A stretch of 64,000 bases of DNA from Stramonita haemastoma (taxonomy: Eukaryota > Mollusca > Gastropoda > Neogastropoda > Muricidae): NCBI GenBank assembly GCA_030674155.1, contig CM060327.1, positions 26,967,387 through 27,031,386 on the forward strand, written 5' to 3'. A program made the position numbers and the translations under genes. Positions 62,780 through 64,000 of this stretch are shown one piece after another (positions within the stretch are counted from its first letter, which is position 1; each line of letters opens with the position of its first letter). The notes under the pieces are model-generated. The model was given only the letters and a program-made list of their open reading frames with translations. It did no database searches and was not told where the DNA came from.

Positions 62780-64000
62780 GTGTGTGTGTTGTGTGTGTGT
62801 GTTTGTTGTGTGTGTGTGTGTGTGTGTGTACATGTGCAAGCGAGCATGCGTGTGTGAGCACGCATGTTCTCGAGTGTGGCTTTACTTTAATGTTACACAT
62901 CACATATCCATACAGATATTAACACTTCACTTTTATCCATAATATATATATATTCATTTTGGTTTGTTCCTCAGCAAGAGCTCTGAGGTGTACACTCCAG
63001 AAGATGAATGTATGGTATGTGAGAAAAGAGCTTTTTGACTACACCCTGTAGCTTCCTCCTGCATCAAGAAGATTTTTTTTTAAAAGTTAAAGTCTGTCCC
63101 GAGCCTAAGGCTCATCAGGCCGGTGCTTATCCCGGTTTCTGTGGCGTTTAGCAACTGAGTCATAGACTCGCCCCTGGATAGGATGCCAGTCTATTGCAGG
63201 GTTAACCCCCAACACAAGGTTGGTACCCCTTTTACACCTGGGTGGGGTGAGAAAATAGCTGTAAAGTGCCTTTTCCAAGGGCACAACGCCATAGCCAAAA
63301 GCTGGGATCAAACCCGCAAACTTTAGATTACGAGTCCAACGCCCTAACCACTAGACTACAGCGACGGCTTGTATGTTGTGTGTGTGTGTGTATATGTGCA
63401 AGCGAGCATGTGTGTGTGAGCGAGCATGTTCTCGAGTATGACTTTAATGTTATACATATCACATATCCATACAGATATTAACACTTCACTTTTATCCATA
63501 AGATTTTTTTTTTTTTTTTAATTTTTTTTTTTTTACTTTGTTCCTCAGCAAGAGCTCTGAGGTTTACAATCTGGAAGATGAATGTATGGTGTGTAAAAAA
63601 AGAGCCGTATGACTCCCACCTGTAGCTTCCTCCTGTATCATGACAGATTTTAAAAAAATAAAAAAAAAGATCTGATGTTGATCTGATGTTGATTTGATAG
63701 TGATTTGATGTTGATCTGATGTTGATCCGATAGTGATTTGATGTTGATCTGATGTTGATCCGATGATGATATGATGATTTCATGTTGATTTGATGTTGAT
63801 CTGAGGTAGATTTCATGTTGATGTGATGTTGATTTCACACTGATTTGATGTTGATGTTGCTTTCCTCACCTTCTTGACCACCTCCTCAGGCAGTCTGTCT
63901 GTGACCCCCACTTCACTGGACATGTACATGAAGTTGTCTTTCGTCACGTAGTAGCGGGACGGCCGCAGACCGTTCCGATCCAAGATGGCTCCGATGTAAC
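39272..64000 (-). CDS. GltS: Glutamate synthase (GOGAT), copy B, 24-25 exons, partial at both ends
   Basis: Gene-level entry for the right-hand copy, entering from beyond the window at e5 and running to a linker exon (e28) and a probable further linker exon (e29). It covers the end of the GATase domain, the central domain, the FMN barrel with the 3Fe-4S cysteines, the full run of GXGXG exons seen (e23-e26) and the alpha/beta linker: about 1190 codons without e29. Three exons (e10, e16, e28) are one base off the frame, each in a G/C run and mostly at other places than the indels of copy A. No exon of the NAD(P)H/FAD beta-type part appears before the N gap at 36604. One short exon between e26 and e27 is expected from family alignments and phase but was not found. 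Confidence 0.93.
40555..40645. repeat. (GT)n in the e28-e29 intron
   Basis: About 75 bp of GT. Confidence 0.95.
40790..40945. repeat. AT-rich (TATC)n / (TA)n tract
   Basis: ATATATCTATATATC-type repeats, downstream of the (GT)n. Confidence 0.95.
41104..41282 (-). CDS. GltS: GltS copy B exon e28 (alpha/beta linker), one base missing
   Basis: 179 bp where 180 are needed: V(F)[19 protein letters not shown], then [17 protein letters not shown], to LGEDGKE. The family has KV-[FM]-P-x-[ED]-Y-x-RAL here; a missing C at 41274-41277 breaks the junction. A charged, probably helical and solvent-exposed linker. Acceptor TGCAG, donor GTGAGC. Confidence 0.88.
41690..42110 (-). mobile_element. SINE family 1, degenerate long copy
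   Basis: GCCTACTCTTCTACGAAAAG, then ATTTAACATGCGTGCTACAT, TTGATTTATAGTCTC and an eroded head ending near 42110. The CTTCTTCTTCTTCTG run and the following 150 bases look inserted. Confidence 0.5.
42105..42215 (-). repeat. R110 repeat
   Basis: CCCGAAGTCGGAATGCAGCT, then ATGATGGGCAAAAGATGG and AACCTCAGAGCTCCAAGCC. Confidence 0.7.
42336..42482 (-). CDS. GltS: GltS copy B exon e27 (post-GXGXG helical region)
   Basis: 147 bp, 49 codons, phase 0: [20 protein letters not shown], then [29 protein letters not shown]. The TGSxxAxxILxNWxxxxxKFxKV pattern is typical of the end of the alpha part. Acceptor AACAG, donor GTTGGT. Confidence 0.9.
42605..42896 (+). mobile_element. SINE with chimeric tRNA-like / 5S rRNA-like head
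   Basis: The head has a tRNA-like box A (ATAGCTAAGTGGTCAGAGCG) and then 5S rRNA internal-promoter sequence (AAGTTAAGCAGCATCGAG, GGTTACCAGTTGGATGGGTG) in place of a tRNA box B. The 5S boxes A and C are both recognisable. The body continues to a GACACTTTTACCTTTAAACA tail. It lies in the e26-e27 intron of copy B. Not a functional 5S gene: flanks and 5S termini are absent. Confidence 0.75.
42945..43150 (+). mobile_element. SINE family 1, 5' part
   Basis: CTTGTGGTTAGAGAGCTGCG head, box B-like GAATCAAGTCTCC, then AGTCCTTTGATGAGACTATA and GAACATCTTGAATACACA. It starts about 50 bases after the tRNA/5S SINE. Confidence 0.65.
43216..43321. repeat. (TA)n(GA)n left of the nested insert
   Basis: TATATA then about 75 bp GA. 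Confidence 0.95.
43333..43338 (-). terminator. Polyadenylation signal AATAAA of the nested gene
   Basis: AATAAA on the minus strand 227 bases after the stop of the 298-codon ORF and about a dozen bases before the insert ends in (GA)n. Position fits a 3' end of the nested transcript. Confidence 0.45.
43565..44461 (-). CDS. Uncharacterised 298-residue protein, intronless nested gene
   Basis: The Met start (AAAAATGCC context) is the first in frame and the ORF ends in TAG at 43565-43567. Residues 1-45 look structured ([32 protein letters not shown]). Residues about 85-110 are very basic ([20 protein letters not shown]), which could bind nucleic acid or serve as a nuclear signal. The middle is Asp/Ser-rich and polar. 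A second basic patch ([18 protein letters not shown]) and a Cys-containing C-terminal part follow. No signal peptide or membrane segment. I do not recognise the family; similar short basic-motif proteins occur, from memory, among uncharacterised invertebrate sequences. The ORF is far longer than chance in this region and is not low-complexity, so it is probably, or recently was, a real gene. Confidence 0.6.
   Translation of the reverse strand: MPVTGLPAAVERTLGALLTDNAVSSWKVAGEGDSVVFVLRLKPVDTTVSTNMVDPTVNRSTQAQYYRKKSFSQRRRDVQRSRKHKEKQASVVCESDCVLSASSLPDSGVEQGNTACVDTHGIDLPTTHTQDINTKTSVKLPSSVDLEPPCMSDCSDCADMCVLQPEVNDDNIVGAFDTRNVKQYVATLTDRSVQRRLRDRQRNTHFRKSVLHHSDGEDIVTCESDDIVIQCACQPDTEPVCVYWFVKQQEKNMLKEECVKLASLRNGKRIQNTLHTETLSCASRDLATLRELLQRCLG
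44540..44650. repeat. (GA)n(GATA)n right of the nested insert
   Basis: About 50 bp GA then GATATAGATAGATA. Confidence 0.95.
44660..44930. repeat. (GT)n with GTGTGAGAGTGT units
   Basis: Impure GT block 80 bases from the e26 donor. Confidence 0.93.
45012..45127 (-). CDS. GltS: GltS copy B exon e26 (GXGXG domain)
   Basis: 116 bp, 38 codons plus two bases: [20 protein letters not shown], then [18 protein letters not shown]. [36 protein letters not shown] is invariant in the family. Acceptor TTCAG, with a SINE head starting about 25 bases upstream of it. Donor GTTAGT leaves phase 2, which e27 does not accept, so an exon is missing between them. Confidence 0.95.
45155..45504 (+). mobile_element. 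Full-length tRNA-derived SINE, family 1
   Basis: Box A GATAGCCTAGTGG, box B GGTTCGATTCC about 40 bases on, a body with TCCTTCGGATGAGACTTTAA and GCACAAAAGTGCTTATTCCA, and an A-rich AATAAATCAATC tail. This is the best copy in the window and the reference for the fragments listed below. Its head starts about 25 bases from the e26 acceptor. Confidence 0.88.
45771..46195. repeat. 29-bp minisatellite, about 14 units
   Basis: Unit TTTCCATTCTCAAAATCACC plus CCCAATGAC, with variants (CTCC, CCTAA). It ends 40 bases from the e25 donor on the intron side. Confidence 0.9.
46237..46422 (-). CDS. GltS: GltS copy B exon e25 (GXGXG domain)
   Basis: 186 bp, 62 codons, phase 0: [16 protein letters not shown], then [19 protein letters not shown], to NSGAIAVCE. 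GLSGGxxxxxPP and GNxCLYGATxGxxFxxGxAxERFxVRNSGAxAVVE are the core of the domain. Acceptor TGCAG, donor GTCAGT. Not present in copy A, whose contig ends before it. A 29-bp minisatellite follows in the intron. Confidence 0.96.
47190..47300 (+). repeat. Dispersed ~110-bp repeat R110
   Basis: GGCTTGAGCTCCAAGTTTCA, then GTGAGATTTTGTGTATGCGA and ACCATTAAGGTAGCCACGTA. One of at least ten occurrences, in both orientations; other clear ones are entered below. No Pol III boxes seen. Confidence 0.7.
47370..47535 (-). mobile_element. SINE family 1, central part
   Basis: ATAGCCTACTCTTCAGAAAA, then TTTTAACATGTGTGCAAGGT, TTGACAGTCTCGTCTGTGG and AACTCCAGGGAAAAAGAAC. Confidence 0.65.
47794..47932 (-). CDS. 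GltS: GltS copy B exon e24 (GXGXG domain)
   Basis: 139 bp, one base plus 46 codons: [20 protein letters not shown] to [13 protein letters not shown]. Complete version of the exon cut off in copy A. Acceptor TTCAG, donor GTTGGT. Confidence 0.95.
48096..48145 (+). mobile_element. SINE family 2 3'-end scrap (copy B only)
   Basis: CACGCAGAGAAATCTACTGT, then GACATCAAGTGGTAC. Copy A lacks it at 8973, where the flanks are joined directly. Confidence 0.6.
48453..48577 (-). CDS. GltS: GltS copy B exon e23
   Basis: 125 bp, same protein as copy A e23 ([20 protein letters not shown] to LSNFIS). Acceptor TGCAG, donor GTAAGT. Confidence 0.93.
49387..49490 (+). mobile_element. SINE family 1, 3' fragment (copy B)
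   Basis: Counterpart of 10283-10390, nearly identical. Confidence 0.7.
49591..49800 (-). CDS. GltS: GltS copy B exon e22
   Basis: 210 bp, 70 codons identical to copy A e22. Acceptor CTCAG, donor GTAGGA. Confidence 0.94.
49810..50010. repeat. About 50-bp minisatellite GATGGGGTTTGGGTTTAGTG, copy B
   Basis: Four imperfect units; counterpart of 10690-10985. Confidence 0.83.
50293..50367 (-). CDS. GltS: GltS copy B exon e21
   Basis: 75 bp, 25 codons identical to copy A e21 ([25 protein letters not shown]). Acceptor GACAG, donor GTGACT. Confidence 0.93.
51007..51140 (-). CDS. GltS: GltS copy B exon e20 (3Fe-4S cysteines)
   Basis: 134 bp, protein as in copy A e20 with the [13 protein letters not shown] cluster loop. 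Acceptor GGCAG, donor GTAAGT. Confidence 0.96.
51570..51705. repeat. (CAT/CAC)n tract, copy B
   Basis: Shorter counterpart of the copy A tract. Confidence 0.9.
51753..51933 (-). CDS. GltS: GltS copy B exon e19, 3' splice site abutted by a SINE
   Basis: 181 bp, protein as in copy A e19. The acceptor CAG (51934-51936) is preceded on the minus strand by AAATCAAATCAAATGAA, the tail of a SINE (51938-52303), and not by a pyrimidine tract. The old tract (CTCTCTTCTCTCTGTC) is now at 52308-52325. Donor GTGAGT. Confidence 0.93.
51938..52303 (-). mobile_element. Full-length SINE, family 1, at the e19 acceptor of copy B
   Basis: Reverse orientation of the 45155 family: the head is at the right (ACCACTAGGCTATCC is box A, reversed) and the (TTTGA)n-type tail is at the left, four bases from the acceptor. 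It has the same strand as the gene, so its tail directly precedes the AG. Absent from copy A at 13220. Confidence 0.9.
52808..52906 (-). CDS. GltS: GltS copy B exon e18
   Basis: 99 bp, 33 codons, same protein as copy A e18 ([19 protein letters not shown] to ASGVAK). Donor GTCTGT. The intron that follows carries a full-length SINE absent from copy A. Confidence 0.95.
53227..53328 (-). CDS. GltS: GltS copy B exon e17
   Basis: 102 bp, 34 codons, same protein as copy A e17 ([17 protein letters not shown] to IEDLAQ). Acceptor CACAG, donor GTACAT. The downstream (CA)n tract is shorter than in copy A. Confidence 0.95.
53726..54004 (-). CDS. GltS: GltS copy B exon e16, one base extra
   Basis: 279 bp where 278 are needed. 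The [20 protein letters not shown] signature is intact; an extra base in the GGGCCC stretch at 53761-53767 shifts the frame after KMAQGA. Copy A is intact at that point but broken 25 bases further on. Confidence 0.95.
54425..54500 (+). mobile_element. SINE family 1 remnant (copy B counterpart of the LINE insertion site)
   Basis: ATAAACTCTTGTCCCATGTG, then CAAACACAAAGAACATCTTG. This is the uninterrupted sequence across the point where copy A has the LINE. Confidence 0.65.
54685..55048 (-). repeat. Three tandem units spanning the e15 end and its 5' splice site (copy B)
   Basis: Units start at 54685, 54813 and 54933 (AATAATCA...). The last contains the true exon end. The first is the most diverged, with a TCGGTCGGAG insertion. 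Confidence 0.9.
54990..55161 (-). CDS. GltS: GltS copy B exon e15
   Basis: 172 bp as in copy A. Two further copies of the exon end plus 5' splice site lie downstream at 54685-54812 and 54813-54932, giving three in total against two in copy A. Confidence 0.93.
55843..55977 (-). CDS. GltS: GltS copy B exon e14
   Basis: 135 bp, in frame throughout: [18 protein letters not shown] to [14 protein letters not shown]. This is the reference that shows the extra base in copy A e14. Acceptor GGCAG, donor GTGACC. Confidence 0.94.
56465..56575 (-). CDS. GltS: GltS copy B exon e13
   Basis: 111 bp, protein identical to copy A e13 ([16 protein letters not shown] to HILGKE). Acceptor CACAG, donor GTTAGT. 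Confidence 0.94.
57446..57477. repeat. Poly-C, e12-e13 intron copy B
   Basis: Pure C run next to the e12 donor; about 14 in copy A at 23506-23519. Confidence 0.95.
57489..57702 (-). CDS. GltS: GltS copy B exon e12
   Basis: 214 bp, 71 codons as in copy A. Acceptor TACAG, donor GTCAGT. The donor is followed after about ten bases by a polyC run on the plus strand at 57446-57477, roughly twice the length in copy A. Confidence 0.95.
57926..58018 (-). CDS. GltS: GltS copy B exon e11
   Basis: 93 bp, same protein as copy A e11 ([16 protein letters not shown] to VETGEA). Acceptor TTCAG, donor GTGAGA. Confidence 0.94.
58372..58531 (-). CDS. GltS: GltS copy B exon e10, one base missing
   Basis: 160 bp where copy A has 161. 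One C of the GTCCCCGTC run (58377-58379) is absent, so MVPV(S) cannot join e11 in frame. A homopolymer position; consensus error is plausible. Confidence 0.91.
58556..58685 (-). mobile_element. SINE family 1, 3' fragment (copy B)
   Basis: Counterpart of 25150-25290. Confidence 0.68.
59050..59336 (-). repeat. Array of repeated 5' splice-site motifs after e9 (copy B)
   Basis: Five decoy motifs GGGTAAGAAC at about 59053, 59113, 59171, 59226 and 59264 after the true donor at 59326. Spacers differ in length from copy A. Confidence 0.8.
59327..59461 (-). CDS. GltS: GltS copy B exon e9
   Basis: 135 bp, 45 codons, same protein as copy A e9. The donor here is GTAGGA (copy A GTAAGA), while five downstream decoy copies of the motif keep the stronger GTAAGA form. 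Confidence 0.93.
59566..59665. repeat. (GT)n, copy B e8-e9 intron
   Basis: Counterpart of 26084-26205. Confidence 0.95.
59884..59965 (+). mobile_element. tRNA-like SINE head, family 5 (copy B)
   Basis: Counterpart of 26408-26490, differing at a few bases. Confidence 0.45.
60288..60438 (-). CDS. GltS: GltS copy B exon e8
   Basis: 151 bp, identical protein to copy A e8 ([17 protein letters not shown] to IVMSL). The flanking introns, about 60458-61320, are nearly base-for-base the same as 27001-27860 in copy A. Confidence 0.94.
61320..61565. repeat. Two (GT)n arrays, copy B e7-e8 intron
   Basis: (GT)n at 61321-61370 (impure) and 61416-61472. Confidence 0.95.
61640..61815 (-). CDS. GltS: GltS copy B exon e7
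   Basis: 176 bp, identical protein to copy A e7 ([13 protein letters not shown] to LPMVKE). Acceptor TGCAG; donor GTACGT, where copy A has GTAAGT. Confidence 0.92.
62579..62698 (-). CDS. GltS: GltS copy B exon e6
   Basis: 120 bp, 40 codons, same protein as copy A e6 ([17 protein letters not shown] to TTWLEE). Acceptor CCCAG, donor GTGGGG. Differences from A are mostly third-position or intronic. Confidence 0.93.
62743..62830. repeat. (GT)n, copy B e5-e6 intron
   Basis: Impure GT array matching 29345-29715 in position but without its GA block or SINE scrap. Confidence 0.93.
62838..63643. repeat. Local direct duplication flanking SINE family 3 (copy B)
   Basis: 62838-63063 and 63398-63643 both read GCGAGCATG through CATACAGATATTAACACTTC, then TCCTCAGCAAGAGCTCTGAG and CTGTAGCTTCCTCCTG. 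Copy A has one such segment (29722-29945). Confidence 0.85.
63085..63370 (-). mobile_element. Full-length tRNA-derived SINE, family 3
   Basis: On the minus strand: box A TAGTCTAGTGGTTAGGG, box B GGGTTTGATCCC, and a body ending in GAGCCTTAGGCTCGGGACAG. It sits in the e5-e6 intron of copy B, between two halves of a local direct duplication. Not in copy A. Confidence 0.78.
63668..63858. repeat. Minisatellite TGATGTTGATYTGATGTTGA, copy B
   Basis: As in copy A with extra units (GATCCGATAGTGATTTGATG). Confidence 0.85.
63870..64000 (-). CDS. GltS: GltS copy B exon e5 (GATase domain), cut by the window edge
   Basis: 131 bp visible: [20 protein letters not shown] to LPEEVVKK, with the frame intact through LRPSRYY where copy A has an extra base. 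Donor GTGAGG, followed by the TGATGTTGAT minisatellite at 63668-63858. Confidence 0.93.

Overview
The window is animal nuclear DNA and almost certainly molluscan; a gastropod is my best guess. It has spliced exons with GT/AG borders, AT-rich introns, very abundant (GT)n, (GA)n and (CAT)n arrays, several tRNA-derived SINE families of the kind common in gastropod genomes, and one intact RTE-like retrotransposon. Two runs of exactly 100 N (8606-8705 and 36505-36604) split it into three scaffolded contigs: 1-8605, 8706-36504 and 36605-64000. 

The only recognised host gene is glutamate synthase (GOGAT), on the minus strand and present twice. Copy B (right contig, 64000 down to about 39.3 kb) runs from the end of the glutamine amidotransferase (class II GATase) domain through the central, FMN/3Fe-4S and GXGXG domains into the linker that precedes the NAD(P)H/FAD beta-type part. 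Copy A (middle contig, 35.0 kb down to 8.7 kb) runs from the GATase domain to an exon cut by the left N gap. I number exons e1 to e29 in protein order. Twenty of them (e5 to e24) occur in both copies with the same borders and long near-identical introns. The first GATase exons, including the catalytic Cys, and all beta-type exons lie outside what is assembled. Each copy has single-base indels in conserved exons, at different places and mostly in homopolymers. The copies are therefore either two haplotypes placed in tandem by the scaffolder or a very recent tandem duplication; I favour the first.

The two copies make a natural comparison. Copy A alone carries a 3.2 kb RTE-like element with a 1035-codon ORF and a 12-bp target-site duplication, sitting inside an older SINE. 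Copy B alone carries a SINE four bases from the 3' splice site of e19. Near e15 a 120-bp unit spanning an exon end and its 5' splice site is repeated twice in A and three times in B. After e9 the 5' splice site motif is repeated as a tandem array in both. In copy B an intronless 298-codon ORF with its own AATAAA lies inside an intron, embedded in a (GA)n tract. Nearby is a SINE whose head joins a tRNA-like box A to a 5S rRNA-like promoter.

The left contig (1-8605) holds no glutamate synthase exon that I can find. It is mostly low-complexity GT/GA/polyG sequence and SINE fragments, with at most two weak exon candidates. Long ORFs made only of Cys-Val, His-Thr or Arg-Glu repeats are readings of dinucleotide arrays and are not listed as genes.
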